Source of the DNA: Methylophilus sp. DW102
GTDB lineage: Bacteria; Pseudomonadota; Gammaproteobacteria; Burkholderiales; Methylophilaceae
Assembly: GCF_037076555.1 (NCBI RefSeq)
Contig: NZ_AP029023.1
Coordinates: 2,418,001-2,482,000, forward strand
Direction: 5' to 3'
Length of the DNA stretch: 64,000 nucleotides
The notes under the pieces are model-generated. The model saw only the letters and a list, made by a program, of their open reading frames with translations, made no database searches and was not told the origin of the DNA. Shown here one piece after another: positions 17,228 through 28,842 of this stretch. How positions within the stretch are numbered: the stretch's first letter is position 1; every line of letters begins with the position of its first letter. The position numbers and the translations under genes were made by a program.

Positions 17228-17287
17228 TGCTGTTTTGGCTTTTTTTGTATAAAAAGTTTATTTTTTTATTCATCCCGATTTTTTGCT

Positions 17288-18649
17288 TTACATTCCGGGG
17301 AATTTTCCGCCCATCATGCCGCCCATGCCCCGCATCAGCTTGGCCATGCCGCCTTTGCTGAACATCTTCATCATCTTTTGCGTTTCTTCAAATTGATTGA
17401 GCAAGCGGTTGACGTCTTGCACTTGCACACCGCTACCGGCGGCGATCCGTTTTTTGCGCGTGGCTTTTATCAGCTCGGGTTTGCGGCGCTCTTCTGGCGT
17501 CATGCTATTAATGATGCCTTCGATGCGGCGCATGGATTTATCCACGTCGTCGGTGTTGATTTTTTGCGCCATGCCGGAAATCTGGCTGGGCATTTTGTCC
17601 ATGAGTGAGGCCATGCCGCCCATTTTGCGCATTTGCAGCATTTGCGCTTTAAAGTCTTCGAGGTCAAACTTGGCGCCAGACTTGATTTTGTCGGCGACTT
17701 TTTGCGCCTCGGCCATGTCGACCTTTTTATGCGCTTCTTCAATCAGGCTTAAGACGTCGCCCATGCCCAAGATACGGCCCGCCATGCGGTCTGGATGGAA
17801 TGGCTCCAGGCCATCCACTTTTTCACTCACACCGATAAACTTGATCGGCTTGCCGGTGACGTGACGCACCGAGAGCGCAGCACCGCCGCGTGCATCGCCG
17901 TCCAGCTTGGTGACGATGACACCGGTGAGTGGCAGTGTTTCGCCAAACGCTTTGGCGGTGTTGACGGCATCCTGGCCTTGCATGGCGTCGACCACAAACA
18001 AGGTCTCAGTGGGCTTGAGGTAGGCATGCAGGTCTTTGATTTCGGCCATCATGGCTTCATCAATGGCTAAACGACCGGCCGTATCAAAAATCACCACATC
18101 GTAGTAATTCTTTTTGGCTTGATCCATGACCTGCGCAGCAATGTCCAGCGGCTCTTGCTGTGGGTTGGAATCAAAGCAGTCGATCTCGAGCTGTTTGGCC
18201 AGCGTTTGCAGCTGGGTAATCGCCGCAGGGCGGTAAACGTCGGCGCTGGCCAGCAGGACTTTCTTCTTTTGCTCTTTGAGCAGCTTGGCCAGCTTGCCTG
18301 AGGTGGTGGTTTTACCTGCCCCCTGCAAACCTGCCATCAAAATCACCACAGGCGGCACAGCGGCCAGGTTAAGGCCGACGTTGGCTTTACCCATGAGCTC
18401 GGTGAGTTCTTCATTTACCACCTCAATCACGGCCTGGCCGGGGGTGAGGCTTTGCAATACGTCGCGGCCATTAGCACGCTCTTTCACGCGGGCAATAAAG
18501 TCTTTAACTACTGGCAGGGCCACGTCGGCCTCCAGCAGGGCCATGCGGACTTCGCGCATGGCATCAGCAATATTGTCTTCAGTCAATCGGGCTTGGCCGC
18601 GCAGGTTTTTAATCACGCCCTGCAAACGGCCGGTCAGGTTTTCCAGCAT
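17288..18649 (-). CDS. ffh: Signal recognition particle protein Ffh
   Basis: 453 residues from the ATG at 18649 (MLENLTGRLQ), chosen because AAAGG lies 6 nt upstream; a start seven codons earlier has no such site. The N domain is followed by the G domain (GLQGAGKTTTSGKLAK, DTAGR, TKLDGDARGG). The methionine-rich M domain ends KMFSKGGMAKLMRGMGGMM. Ffh with 4.5S RNA delivers inner-membrane proteins to FtsY and SecYEG. No ffs gene is seen here. Confidence 0.97.
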   Translation of the reverse strand: MLENLTGRLQGVIKNLRGQARLTEDNIADAMREVRMALLEADVALPVVKDFIARVKERANGRDVLQSLTPGQAVIEVVNEELTELMGKANVGLNLAAVPPVVILMAGLQGAGKTTTSGKLAKLLKEQKKKVLLASADVYRPAAITQLQTLAKQLEIDCFDSNPQQEPLDIAAQVMDQAKKNYYDVVIFDTAGRLAIDEAMMAEIKDLHAYLKPTETLFVVDAMQGQDAVNTAKAFGETLPLTGVIVTKLDGDARGGAALSVRHVTGKPIKFIGVSEKVDGLEPFHPDRMAGRILGMGDVLSLIEEAHKKVDMAEAQKVADKIKSGAKFDLEDFKAQMLQMRKMGGMASLMDKMPSQISGMAQKINTDDVDKSMRRIEGIINSMTPEERRKPELIKATRKKRIAAGSGVQVQDVNRLLNQFEETQKMMKMFSKGGMAKLMRGMGGMMGGKFPGM

Positions 18650-18772
18650 GGAAGGCCTTTCTTTCATCATTCATGAAGTTTGTATAAAGTGATTTTACAT
18701 CATGGTGGGGCAACCCTTGCAATAAAGCGCATGCATCCGGCGTTTGCGCGGCAGTAACCCTAGGCGAATGCA

Positions 18773-19621
18773 ATGAGTTTTGCCATAATGCCAAGCATGA
18801 CTCAACACCTGCTCCCTTACCTGATTGTCGCGTTTGTCTATATGGCGGTGGCGCTCGATTACTGGCGCATTGCCAAACAGGGCAAACCGGTCGATGAAAA
18901 TGCTTTTCCGTTTCAACTGCACGGCGCGATGGTGGCGCTGGGGCTGGTCATGCATGGCGGCCTGCTCTACCGGGATATGTTTGCTATCGGCTCAGTCAAT
19001 TTGGGGGTGTATTACGCGCTGTCGGCGATTTTATGGCTGACGGTGTTGATTTACTGGGTGGCCGATTTAAAACATTCATTACACAGCTTGCAGGCCTTCG
19101 TCTTGCCGCCTGCCGCGCTTTGCGTGCTGATGCCAGGCTTTGCGGTGACAGACTATTATGTGGATACCCACGGCTTCACCCTGTTTAACCTGCATATCCT
19201 GATCGCCATACTGGCTTACAGCCTGTTTACCTTTGCGGCGCTGCATGCGTGCCTGATGCGCATGGCCGAGCGCGCCTTGCACCAAAAAAACAGCTGGCTG
19301 GCGCTGCAAGGCTTTCCACCGTTACTGGTGCTGGATGCGCTGCTGTTTAAAGTGTTGCACGTGGGTTTTGTCTTGCTGACGATTACCTTGATCAGCGGTA
19401 TGTTGTTCAGCGAAGAAATTTTTGGCAAACCCTTGCAGTTCAACCACAAAACCGTGTTTTCGATTGCTTCATGGATGATCTACGCCTGGCTGCTGTTTGG
19501 GCGCTTTAAATATGGCTGGCGGGGCAAAGTCGCCACGCGCTGGACGCTGGTGGGCTTTGTGTTACTGCTGCTGGCGTATATAGGTAGCCGTTTTGTGTTA
19601 CACGTGGTGCTGGGGCGCTAA
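18773..19621 (+). CDS. CcsA/YpjD-like cytochrome c assembly family membrane protein
   Basis: 282 residues; an ATG at 18797 (MTQHLLPYLIV) is an equally possible start. Eight or so membrane helices are seen. The tryptophan motif region is degenerate compared with true CcsA/CcmC. The middle (FNLHILIAILAYSLFTFAALHA) and the end (IASWMIYAWLLFGRFKYGWRG) match the YpjD/HemX branch of the family. It is divergent from ffh, a common arrangement in betaproteobacteria. The exact role of this branch is not settled; heme or membrane handling is the usual guess. Confidence 0.85.
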   Translation: MSFAIMPSMTQHLLPYLIVAFVYMAVALDYWRIAKQGKPVDENAFPFQLHGAMVALGLVMHGGLLYRDMFAIGSVNLGVYYALSAILWLTVLIYWVADLKHSLHSLQAFVLPPAALCVLMPGFAVTDYYVDTHGFTLFNLHILIAILAYSLFTFAALHACLMRMAERALHQKNSWLALQGFPPLLVLDALLFKVLHVGFVLLTITLISGMLFSEEIFGKPLQFNHKTVFSIASWMIYAWLLFGRFKYGWRGKVATRWTLVGFVLLLLAYIGSRFVLHVVLGR

Positions 19622-19655
19622 CTATTAAGCGCCTGCCAGCATACACGGCTCTTAC

Positions 19656-20327
19656 TTAGTTTCGCAGACTGATGATAGGCCAGCCTTGGTCTTGCGCGTA
19701 GGCGGTAAGCGTAGGGTCCGCATCCACAGCGACCGGATTGGTCACCAGTTTCATGAGTGGCAAATCGTTGTGTGAATCACTGTAAAAATAGCTTTTCTCA
19801 AAATCGGCCAAGCGCTGACCACGTGCAGCCAGCCACTCGTTCAGACGCGTCACCTTGCCTTGCTGAAAGCTGGGCGTGCCACTGACGCCACCAGTATATT
19901 GCCCATCCACCATTTCAGGATCGGTGCCAATAAGATGCTCGATGCCGTATGCGGTGGCAATCGGCTTGGTGACAAAACTGTTAGTCGCGGTAATGATCAT
20001 GCACAAATCACCGTTGGCTTTGTGCTGGTTGACCAGGTTTTGTGCTTTTTGCGTCATCATCGGGCGGATGACGTTGGTCATATATTTTTTGTGCAGCTCA
20101 TCCAGAAACGCTTTGGGATGTTGCGACAAAGGCTGCAACTGGAACTTGAGAAAAGCATAAATATCCAGACAGCCGTTTTTATAGTCTTCGTAAAACTGCT
20201 CGTTGCGCGCCTTGTGTTGTGCGCCATCCAGCAGGCCTTCACTAATCAAAAACACGCTCCAGTTATAGTCGCTATCCCCTGCCAGCAGGGTGTTGTCCAA
20301 GTCAAATAAGGCCAGGTTTTGTTTCAT
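19656..20327 (-). CDS. HAD superfamily IB phosphatase (SerB-like)
   Basis: 223 residues from the ATG at 20327; a GTG directly before it is possible. Motif I is FDLDNTLLAGDSD, with Asp nucleophile and general acid. Motif II is ITATNSF. The C-terminal YFYSDSHNDLPLMK holds the metal-binding acids. HAD-IB members hydrolyse phosphoserine or similar phosphomonoesters. The substrate here is unknown; the true serB would be elsewhere. It shares direction and spacing (22 bp) with the EamA gene. Confidence 0.88.
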   Translation of the reverse strand: MKQNLALFDLDNTLLAGDSDYNWSVFLISEGLLDGAQHKARNEQFYEDYKNGCLDIYAFLKFQLQPLSQHPKAFLDELHKKYMTNVIRPMMTQKAQNLVNQHKANGDLCMIITATNSFVTKPIATAYGIEHLIGTDPEMVDGQYTGGVSGTPSFQQGKVTRLNEWLAARGQRLADFEKSYFYSDSHNDLPLMKLVTNPVAVDADPTLTAYAQDQGWPIISLRN

Positions 20328-20351
20328 CACGCTTCATTTCTTTAATCAACA

Positions 20352-21245
20352 TTAAACAATCTGTTCATCGGGCACGGCTTCTTTGGTTGCCGTCAGCACT
20401 AAAAAGACGCCGACCAGAATCACGGCCAGCGAAATATATTCCATGAGGTATATCTGTTCGTCGGCAAACCAGACGCCGACGACAAAGGCGACCACCGGAT
20501 TGACAAAGGTGTTGCTACTGGCGACCAGGGGACGCACATGATGTAATAACCAATGGTAGGCAGAAAAAGCAATAATAGACCCAGGCACGATCATAAAGCC
20601 CAGGCCCCCCCATGCCCGGGGCGACACCTGCGCAGGCATATGCTCGCCAAAGGCGATACTGAATAAAAACGCAATGATCCCGCCACACAACATCTGGCTA
20701 GCGGCACCCATGAGCCCGGAAGGCATAGACAAATGTTTGCCCCAGACCGATCCCAATGACCAGCATGCGGCTGCAAACATCAGCAAGCAGGCACTGACCC
20801 AGTCGCCTTGCAGGCTGCCACGGGTATTCAGCAACAAAATCCCAATCAGACCAATCGCAATGCCCAACCATTCGCGGCGGCTGATTTTGTGCCCCCACAG
20901 GCTGGAGAAAATCGCCATCCAGATGGGCGCAGTCGCAATCGCCAAGGCCGCAACGCTGGAGGAGACATGCAGTTGCACCTGTGACACCGTCCCATTGCCG
21001 AGCACGGGCAACAGCAGGCCGACCAAAGCCGCACCACGCCACTGCAACCGTGTGGGGGCCGCATGCCCAAGCAAGCGCAAAGTGACATACAACAGGCTTC
21101 CCGCAATGGTAAAACGCAGCCCCACCATCACAAAGGGTGGAAAACTCTCAATCGCATACTTAATCGCGAGATAAGTGGAGCCCCAGATAAGATAGGTGCA
21201 AGACAGCGCAATGATCACCAGCAACCAATGATTTTTTTGTGTCAT
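20352..21245 (-). CDS. EamA (DMT) family transporter, YedA-like
   Basis: 297 residues from the ATG at 21245 (MTQKNHWLLV). Ten membrane helices form two EamA repeats. The first has CTYLIWGSTYLAIKYAIESF, typical of the RhaT/YedA branch. The second ends FVNPVVAFVVGVWFADEQI. Members export amino acids or drugs; the substrate cannot be read from sequence. It lies between leuA and the HAD gene, all on the minus strand. Confidence 0.88.
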   Translation of the reverse strand: MTQKNHWLLVIIALSCTYLIWGSTYLAIKYAIESFPPFVMVGLRFTIAGSLLYVTLRLLGHAAPTRLQWRGAALVGLLLPVLGNGTVSQVQLHVSSSVAALAIATAPIWMAIFSSLWGHKISRREWLGIAIGLIGILLLNTRGSLQGDWVSACLLMFAAACWSLGSVWGKHLSMPSGLMGAASQMLCGGIIAFLFSIAFGEHMPAQVSPRAWGGLGFMIVPGSIIAFSAYHWLLHHVRPLVASSNTFVNPVVAFVVGVWFADEQIYLMEYISLAVILVGVFLVLTATKEAVPDEQIV

Positions 21246-21328
21246 TGCGGCTTGCCTTTCCTGTTTGTCATGGTTAAAAAAGAAAACGCTTGCCACCCGC
21301 AGGCAACAAGCGTTGGTTCAGAGCCTGC

Positions 21329-22861
21329 TTACACTTGCGGGTTCAATTTTTCTGCTTTTGCATACAGCTTGTTGAGGCCATTCAGATAAGCTTTAGCGGA
21401 GGCGACGACAATATCGGTATCGGCGCCCTGACCATTCACGATGCGCCCACCCTTGGATAAACGCACGGTCACCTCCCCTTGCGCATCGGTACCACTGGTG
21501 ATGTTGTTGACGGAATACAGCAGCAACTCGGAATCACTTTGCACCACGTTTTCAATCGCCTTGAAGGTCGCATCAACCGGACCACCACCATTGGCTTCGG
21601 TACGCTGCTCGCTACCATCCACACTCAGGGTCAAAATCGCGTGCGGGATCTCGCCGGTTTGCGAGGCCACTTGCAAGTAGCTCAGCTTGAACATTTCACG
21701 GCTTTCCTGCACCACTTCATCACTGACCAACGCGTGCAAATCCTCGTCAAAGATTTCCGATTTTTTGTCAGCCAGCTCTTTAAAGCGCGCAAACGCCGCA
21801 TTGAGCGCGTCTTCACTTTCGAGCTCAATGCCCAACTCTTTCAACCGGGTTCTAAACGCATTGCGACCAGACAGTTTGCCCAGCGTCAATTTATTTGCAC
21901 CCCAGCCCACGTCTTCAGCACGCATGATTTCATAGGTCTCGCGATGCTTGAGCACGCCATCCTGATGGATGCCAGACTCATGCGCAAACGCGTTGGCACC
22001 GACAATGGCTTTATTCGGCTGCACAGGATAGCCGGTGATGGTTGACACCAACTTGGACGACGGCACGATTTGCGTGGTATCAATGCGCGTGTTCAGGTTA
22101 AAAATATCGCTACGGGTTTTAATTGCCATGACGACTTCTTCTAGACTGGCATTCCCGGCGCGTTCGCCCAGGCCGTTGATTGTGCACTCGACCTGACGTG
22201 CACCATTCATGACTGCTGACAGCGAGTTGGCGACCGCCATGCCGAGGTCGTTATGGCAATGGGTAGACCAGACCACTTTATCCGCACCCTTGACGCGTTG
22301 GATCAAGGTGGCAAAGCGCTCGCCCCACACCGCCGGCAGGCTGTAACCCACCGTATCCGGGACGTTAATGGTTTTGGCGCCTGCTTCAATCACGGCCTCA
22401 AACACGCGCACCAGAAAATCAATCTCTGAGCGTACCGCATCTTCCGCAGAAAACTCGACATCCTCAGTATACTCACGCGCCCATTTGACGGCTTGCACAG
22501 CACGCTCAACCACCTGGTCTTCCGTCATGCGCAGCTTGTTTTCCATATGGATTTTGCTGGTGGCAATAAAGGTATGAATACGGCCACGGACGGCATGCTT
22601 GATCGCCTCGCCGGCACGGCGCACATCGTTTTCACTGGCTCGTGCCAAGGAGCAAACGGTAGAGGTTTTAATCACTTTCGCGATCTCGGAAATCGCGTCA
22701 AAATCACCGGGGCTGGCCGCAGCAAACCCGGCTTCAATCACATCCACGCCCAATTTCTCCAACTGGCGGGCAATGCGGATTTTTTCTTCTTTAGTCATCG
22801 CCGCGCCGGGGCTTTGTTCTCCGTCACGCAACGTGGTATCAAAAATAATAATTTGTTCCAT
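21329..22861 (-). CDS. leuA: 2-Isopropylmalate synthase
   Basis: 510 residues. The TIM barrel starts [16 protein letters not shown], with metal-binding [15 protein letters not shown]. The C-terminal LeuA allosteric domain (about residues 390-505), with [13 protein letters not shown], senses leucine. It condenses acetyl-CoA and 2-oxoisovalerate, the first step of leucine synthesis. Its AGGA lies before the ATG. No leader peptide with leucine codons or attenuator is evident in the short gap upstream. Confidence 0.97.
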   Translation of the reverse strand: MEQIIIFDTTLRDGEQSPGAAMTKEEKIRIARQLEKLGVDVIEAGFAAASPGDFDAISEIAKVIKTSTVCSLARASENDVRRAGEAIKHAVRGRIHTFIATSKIHMENKLRMTEDQVVERAVQAVKWAREYTEDVEFSAEDAVRSEIDFLVRVFEAVIEAGAKTINVPDTVGYSLPAVWGERFATLIQRVKGADKVVWSTHCHNDLGMAVANSLSAVMNGARQVECTINGLGERAGNASLEEVVMAIKTRSDIFNLNTRIDTTQIVPSSKLVSTITGYPVQPNKAIVGANAFAHESGIHQDGVLKHRETYEIMRAEDVGWGANKLTLGKLSGRNAFRTRLKELGIELESEDALNAAFARFKELADKKSEIFDEDLHALVSDEVVQESREMFKLSYLQVASQTGEIPHAILTLSVDGSEQRTEANGGGPVDATFKAIENVVQSDSELLLYSVNNITSGTDAQGEVTVRLSKGGRIVNGQGADTDIVVASAKAYLNGLNKLYAKAEKLNPQV

Positions 22862-22943
22862 GAATATTCCTAATCTGACAGCCGGATTTTACCCGCTTGT
22901 CCTTTAAATGACTATAACCGCGCCCACACCGCAAGCGTCAAAT

Positions 22944-22971
22944 AAAAAACGCGCTTAGCCAAGCGCGTTTT
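22944..22971 (-). terminator. Terminator after pssA
   Basis: ACGCGCTT pairs with AAGCGCGT around a short loop, and a T run follows on the minus strand. It separates pssA from leuA. Confidence 0.88.
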
Positions 22972-22986
22972 AGAGAAGACTCTGCA

Positions 22987-23775
22987 CTAGGCAGTATTTT
23001 TGGATTGCAGCCGCTCGCGTGCCCACATGTAATAGCCAGACAAGGCATACACGAACACCACGCTAAACAACACTTCTGGCGGGCTGTATGAAATCAGCAC
23101 AAAGGCCATCACCACCGCCAAAATGGCTACGAACGGCACCGAATGTCTAAGGTTGATATCCTTGCCGCTGTAGAACTTGAGATCAGAGACCATAGAGCCT
23201 GCGGCAAAAATAGTGATAAACCAGGCAATCCATTTCACCTGCAAGGCGCCAAAAAAAATCTCGCGGCCATCGATATTGTATTCATAAGACACCCAGACAA
23301 AGCCGGCAATCAAGGCTGCGGCGGCCGGACTTGGCAAGCCCTGAAAGTAGCGCTTGTCCTGAAAGGGATCATCCAGCTTGGTATTGAACCGGGCCAGGCG
23401 CAAGGCGGCACAGGCCGCATAAATAAACGCCGCAATCCAGCCCAGCTTGTTCATGGGCTGCAAGGCCCACACATACATGATCAGCGCCGGGGCGACCCCG
23501 AACGACACCATGTCTGCCAGGCTGTCATATTCAGCGCCAAAGGCACTTTGGGTATTGGTCATGCGTGCCACACGGCCATCCAGGCCATCCATCACCATGG
23601 CAATAAAAATCGCAATCGCTGACTGCTCAAAGTGCTGGTTCATCGCCTGCACGATCGCGTAAAAACCGCCAAATAGCGAAGCTGAGGTAAACAGGTTGGG
23701 TAGCAGGTAAATCCCGCGCTGCCGCAAGGTGGTGTGTTGTTCGCGTCTAGACTGGCGGTTTTGTGATTCAACCAT
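22987..23775 (-). CDS. pssA: CDP-diacylglycerol-serine O-phosphatidyltransferase
   Basis: 262 residues from the ATG at 23775 (MVESQNRQ); the longer frame upstream looks non-coding. The CDP-alcohol transferase signature is complete: DGLDGRVARMTNTQSAFG followed by AEYDSLADMVSFG, giving the metal- and CDP-binding aspartates. Membrane helices flank it. It makes phosphatidylserine, the precursor of phosphatidylethanolamine. The N-terminal lead (IYLLPNLFTSASLFGGFYA) is typical of the type II enzyme. In many betaproteobacteria the gene is near leuA and ilvC, as here. Confidence 0.95.
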   Translation of the reverse strand: MVESQNRQSRREQHTTLRQRGIYLLPNLFTSASLFGGFYAIVQAMNQHFEQSAIAIFIAMVMDGLDGRVARMTNTQSAFGAEYDSLADMVSFGVAPALIMYVWALQPMNKLGWIAAFIYAACAALRLARFNTKLDDPFQDKRYFQGLPSPAAAALIAGFVWVSYEYNIDGREIFFGALQVKWIAWFITIFAAGSMVSDLKFYSGKDINLRHSVPFVAILAVVMAFVLISYSPPEVLFSVVFVYALSGYYMWARERLQSKNTA

Positions 23776-23913
23776 AAGGAACTTTTCAGAATTGCAGAAT
23801 ACCTGCATTGTTGCGGGCAATCACAAAAAATGCAAGCGTGCCCCCTGCATGCAAGCGGGTTTTCTCCGCAAGAAGCAAGTATCCCGGCTGTGCTAAAATA
23901 GCGCTTTATTTAA

Positions 23914-25122
<1,209 letters not shown>

Positions 25123-25567
25123 GAACAACTCCATGCTTGTAGAGGTGAATGAAACACTGAGGCATAAGCTTAATCGATGATCGATTTACTTCGCCTTTAG
25201 GCGACTGCTCTTTCTTATGCTTGTCCATCAAAAAGAAGGCAAAGAAAACGACACCCTAGCTTCCGCTTATCCCCTCCGTTGCTCGCCAAAACAAGCAGTC
25301 ACGAAACTCGACCTCGCAGCTCACAAAATGCGTGAGCCGCTGCGTGACTCGAACAGTCACTCCCTTTACTAACGCTCATGCTTCAATCATAACCAAGCTA
25401 ATATTACCCTCGTCTAGATTCCGGCCTCCGCCAGAACGACAACGCTCATAAAACGCATTTCAGCAAATAACGCCCTTTCATCCTCGAATCACACCCCGCC
25501 ATTTATTCTTCTCTTGCCTGTGCTAGAATCGCGAGTTACTTATTAGATTCATTCAGGAACAAGTATT
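25123..25567. other. 445-bp gap with a structured, probably non-coding element
   Basis: No credible gene is seen. From about 25180 to 25400 the sequence is C-rich and resembles a repeat-like family found between genes in proteobacteria: a GCCTTTAGGCGACTGC stretch, then AAAAAGAAGGCAAAGAAAAC and a CCTCCGTTGCTCGCC stretch. Short frames in it look like artefacts. Short pairings such as CGCCTTTAGGCG (hairpin) are present. The yajC promoter probably lies near 25510-25530 (TTGCCTGTGCTAGAAT). Confidence 0.4.
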
Positions 25568-25882
25568 ATGTTTATCAGCAATGCCTATGCCGCTGGCGCG
25601 CCAGCCACCGACTTTATGAGCTTTTTGCCTATGGTGGTCATTTTTGTGTTGTTTTATTTCATGCTGATCCGCCCACAAGTCAAGCAGGCCAAGCAGCATA
25701 AATCCATGCTCGAAACACTGAAGGCAGGCGATGAAGTGGCGACCAACGGCGGGATTGTCGGCAAAGTGACTAAAGTCAGTGAAAATTTTGTCAGCATCGA
25801 AATCGCGGCCAATACCGTGGTGCATGTACAGAAACACACTGTGCAGACCTTGCTGCCTGCTGGCACTTTAAAATCGATTTAA
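25568..25882 (+). CDS. yajC: Preprotein translocase subunit YajC
   Basis: 104 residues: one N-terminal membrane segment (FLPMVVIFVLFYFMLIRPQ) and a cytoplasmic beta domain (GDEVATNGGIVGKV). It is the usual first gene before secD and secF. Together with SecDF it forms a SecYEG-associated complex that aids protein export. Confidence 0.97.
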   Translation: MFISNAYAAGAPATDFMSFLPMVVIFVLFYFMLIRPQVKQAKQHKSMLETLKAGDEVATNGGIVGKVTKVSENFVSIEIAANTVVHVQKHTVQTLLPAGTLKSI

Positions 25883-25942
25883 CTGTTATCCATTTAGTGC
25901 AAGCGCAAAGCGCTTGCCTTTCATTCTGAACAAGAGTTTGTT

Positions 25943-27772
25943 ATGAACCGTTATCCGTTATGGAAATTCGTGCTGATTGGCACCGTGATTGTGATTGGGC
26001 TGCTGTACACGATCCCCAACTTTTTTGGGGAGTCGCCTGCGGTACAAATCAGTCCGGCCAAAACTTCGCTCAAGCTGGATGAGGGCTTGCTGCGCAAAGT
26101 GGAGGATACGCTCAAGCTCGCGGATATTCCGTTTGATGGCGTGTTTATGGATGCGAGCGGCGTGAAGGTACGTTTTGCCAATACCGATACGCAACTGCTG
26201 GCAAAAGACAAATTGGTCGCCAACCTGGGTAAAGACTATACCGTCGCGCTCAATCTGGTGCCACAAACACCAAACTGGCTGCAAAGCATAGGCGCCAAGC
26301 CGATGTATCTGGGTCTGGACTTGCGTGGCGGCGTGCACTTTCTGCTGCAAGTAGACATGAAAGCCGCGCTGGATAAAGCCGCAGAAAGCACCATGGGCGA
26401 TTTCCGCATGGCCTTGCGTAAAGAGAAAGTCAATTATTTCGGCATTGAGCGCCAGGGCCAAGTGGTGGTGGTGAAATTTGAATCCGAAGCAGAAGCCACC
26501 AAGGCTCGCAACCTGCTGGCCAAGGACTATTCTGACCTGACTTATAAAATTACGGGCAGCGACAAGGACTTCAACCTGACAGCCAGCATGAGCGTGATGG
26601 CGCAAAAACGCATTCAGGAATTCGCCCTCAAGCAAAACCTGCAAACGCTGCACAACCGGATTAACGAGCTGGGTGTGGCTGAGCCTATCGTGCAACAGCA
26701 AGGCATGGACCGCATTGTGGTGCAATTGCCTGGTGTGCAAGATACCGCCAAGGCGAAGGAAATCCTGGGCCGGACCGCGACCCTGGAAATCCGCATGGTA
26801 GACGAAGAGAAGTCTGACATGGCGACCTTGCAAAAAGCGCAAAGCGGACAGGTGCCGTTTGGCGATGAGATGTTCACTGACCGTGAAGGTCGCCCCGTAC
26901 TGGTGAAAAAGAATGTGGTGCTGACCGGTGACCGGATTACCGATGCAGGGCCTGGCGTGAATGGCCAAAATGGCGCTTCAGTCGTGAATGTTACGCTGGA
27001 TGGCCGTGGTGCCGGAATCTTTAAAAATGTCACCCGTGAAAACGTTGGCAAACGCATGGCGATTTTGCTGATTGAAAAAGGTAGCACCGAAGTCATTACG
27101 GCGCCGGTGATCAATGAAGAAATTGGCGGTGGCCGCGTACAGATTTCCGGCATGGCCAACGCACAGGAAGCCACAGACATTTCATTGCTGTTACGTGCCG
27201 GGGCATTGGCCGCACCGATGGAAATCATTGAAGAGCGTACCGTCGGTCCAAGCATGGGTGAAGAAAACATCAAACGTGGTGTGCACTCTACCCTGTGGGG
27301 CTTTGCCGCGATTGCGGTCATGATGATTGTGTACTACATGGTGTTTGGGGGCGTCTCGGTGATGGCTTTGGGCGTCAACCTGCTATTGCTGGTCGCCATA
27401 CTCTCCATGTTGCAAGCCACACTCACCCTGCCTGGCCTGGCCGCGATTGCACTGGCTCTGGGGATGGCAATTGACGCCAACGTACTGATCAACGAGCGTA
27501 TCCGTGAAGAGTTGCGTAACGGCAATACGCCGCAAGCCAGTATCCATGCCGGTTACGATCGCGCGTTTGATACGATTCTGGACTCCAACGTGACGACCTT
27601 GATTGCAGGTCTGGCACTGTTCATGTTCGGGACCGGCCCGATCAAAGGCTTTGCTGTGGTTCACGTGCTGGGCATTATGACCTCTATGTTTAGTGCCGTG
27701 CTGGTTTCTCGTGCACTGGTGAATCTCTTGTATGGCTATCGCCGCAAGATTGAGCACCTGCGGATCGGCTAA
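25943..27772 (+). CDS. secD: Protein translocase subunit SecD
   Basis: 609 residues. After one N-terminal helix comes a large periplasmic P1 domain (GLDLRGGVHFLLQVDM) and six helices, with ALALGMAIDANVLINERIRE near residue 515. That Asp (GMAIDANV) is the proton-path residue. SecDF uses the proton gradient to pull proteins across the inner membrane. The 60-bp gap from yajC suggests one operon. Confidence 0.97.
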   Translation: MNRYPLWKFVLIGTVIVIGLLYTIPNFFGESPAVQISPAKTSLKLDEGLLRKVEDTLKLADIPFDGVFMDASGVKVRFANTDTQLLAKDKLVANLGKDYTVALNLVPQTPNWLQSIGAKPMYLGLDLRGGVHFLLQVDMKAALDKAAESTMGDFRMALRKEKVNYFGIERQGQVVVVKFESEAEATKARNLLAKDYSDLTYKITGSDKDFNLTASMSVMAQKRIQEFALKQNLQTLHNRINELGVAEPIVQQQGMDRIVVQLPGVQDTAKAKEILGRTATLEIRMVDEEKSDMATLQKAQSGQVPFGDEMFTDREGRPVLVKKNVVLTGDRITDAGPGVNGQNGASVVNVTLDGRGAGIFKNVTRENVGKRMAILLIEKGSTEVITAPVINEEIGGGRVQISGMANAQEATDISLLLRAGALAAPMEIIEERTVGPSMGEENIKRGVHSTLWGFAAIAVMMIVYYMVFGGVSVMALGVNLLLLVAILSMLQATLTLPGLAAIALALGMAIDANVLINERIREELRNGNTPQASIHAGYDRAFDTILDSNVTTLIAGLALFMFGTGPIKGFAVVHVLGIMTSMFSAVLVSRALVNLLYGYRRKIEHLRIG

Positions 27773-27816
27773 TCCGTGACCTGCCACGACTAGAAACGCA
27801 TTTAAGAGAACACATT

Positions 27817-28761
27817 ATGGAATTATTCAGAATTAAAAAAGACATCCCGTTCATGAGTTACGGGCGTCTGACCACTTCAATCTCGCTGATCACGTTTGTG
27901 CTGGCAATTTTCTTCCTGTTTCACCGCGGCCTCAATTATGGGGTGGACTTTACCGGCGGGACCGTGATGGAAGTACATTACCCGGCCGCTGCCAATATCG
28001 AGCAAATTCGCCAGGTCATGGATGCGGTTGGCTTGAAAGATGTCACGGTGCAAAACTTTGGTTCTAGCCAGGATGTGCTGATCCGCCTGCCCGTCAAAAA
28101 AGAATTATCGATTGCCCAGCTCTCTGAAAAAATCTCGACGGCCCTGAAAGGCGCGGATGCAGGTGCTGAAATCCGTCGTGTGGAGTCTGTCGGCTCACAA
28201 GTGGGTGAAGAGTTGTATGAAAATGGGGCGCTGGCCTTGCTGCTGGTCTGCGCAGGCATCATGGGTTACCTGGCCTTGCGTTTTGAATGGCGTTTTGCGG
28301 TAGCTGCCATCATCGCCAACATGCACGACGTGATTATTATCTTGGGCTTCTTTGCGTTCTTCCAGTGGGAATTCAACCTGACGGTGCTCGCCGCGATTCT
28401 TGCCGTGCTGGGTTATTCGGTGAACGAATCTGTGGTGGTCTTTGACCGTGTGCGTGAAAACTTCAAGAAAATGCGTAAAGCTAGCGCAGTGCAAGTGATT
28501 GACAATGCGATTACGCGTACCATGTCACGCACCATCATCACCCATATCATGACGCAAACCATGGTCTGTTCCATGCTGTTTTTTGGTGGCGAAACCTTGC
28601 ACAACTTCTCACTGGCCTTGACCATTGGCATTCTGTTCGGCATTTACTCATCCGTATTGGTTGCCTGCCCGATTGCCATGTGGCTGGGCGTTAACCGTGC
28701 CAACCTGATTGGTGACAGCGAGAAAAAACCGAAAGAAGACGAAGCCGCCCTCGCCCCCTAA
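27817..28761 (+). CDS. secF: Protein translocase subunit SecF
   Basis: 314 residues. It opens with one helix and a periplasmic P4 domain (VDFTGGTVMEV). Five more helices follow, with LGYSVNESVVVFDRVRENF bearing the SecF signature. It is 44 bp after secD and completes the yajC-secD-secF unit. The C-terminal tail is charged (SEKKPKEDEAA). Confidence 0.97.
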   Translation: MELFRIKKDIPFMSYGRLTTSISLITFVLAIFFLFHRGLNYGVDFTGGTVMEVHYPAAANIEQIRQVMDAVGLKDVTVQNFGSSQDVLIRLPVKKELSIAQLSEKISTALKGADAGAEIRRVESVGSQVGEELYENGALALLLVCAGIMGYLALRFEWRFAVAAIIANMHDVIIILGFFAFFQWEFNLTVLAAILAVLGYSVNESVVVFDRVRENFKKMRKASAVQVIDNAITRTMSRTIITHIMTQTMVCSMLFFGGETLHNFSLALTIGILFGIYSSVLVACPIAMWLGVNRANLIGDSEKKPKEDEAALAP

Positions 28762-28842
28762 GCCGTAGCCTAGTCCCAGTTTCCCTTGATTTTTAGCCAC
28801 TGGTGAGTACACTAGTGGCTTCTTGTTTTTATCGTCGCCCCC

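Noticed and set aside
25958..26968. 336-aa minus-strand frame inside secD
   Set aside because: Shadow of secD with no motif.
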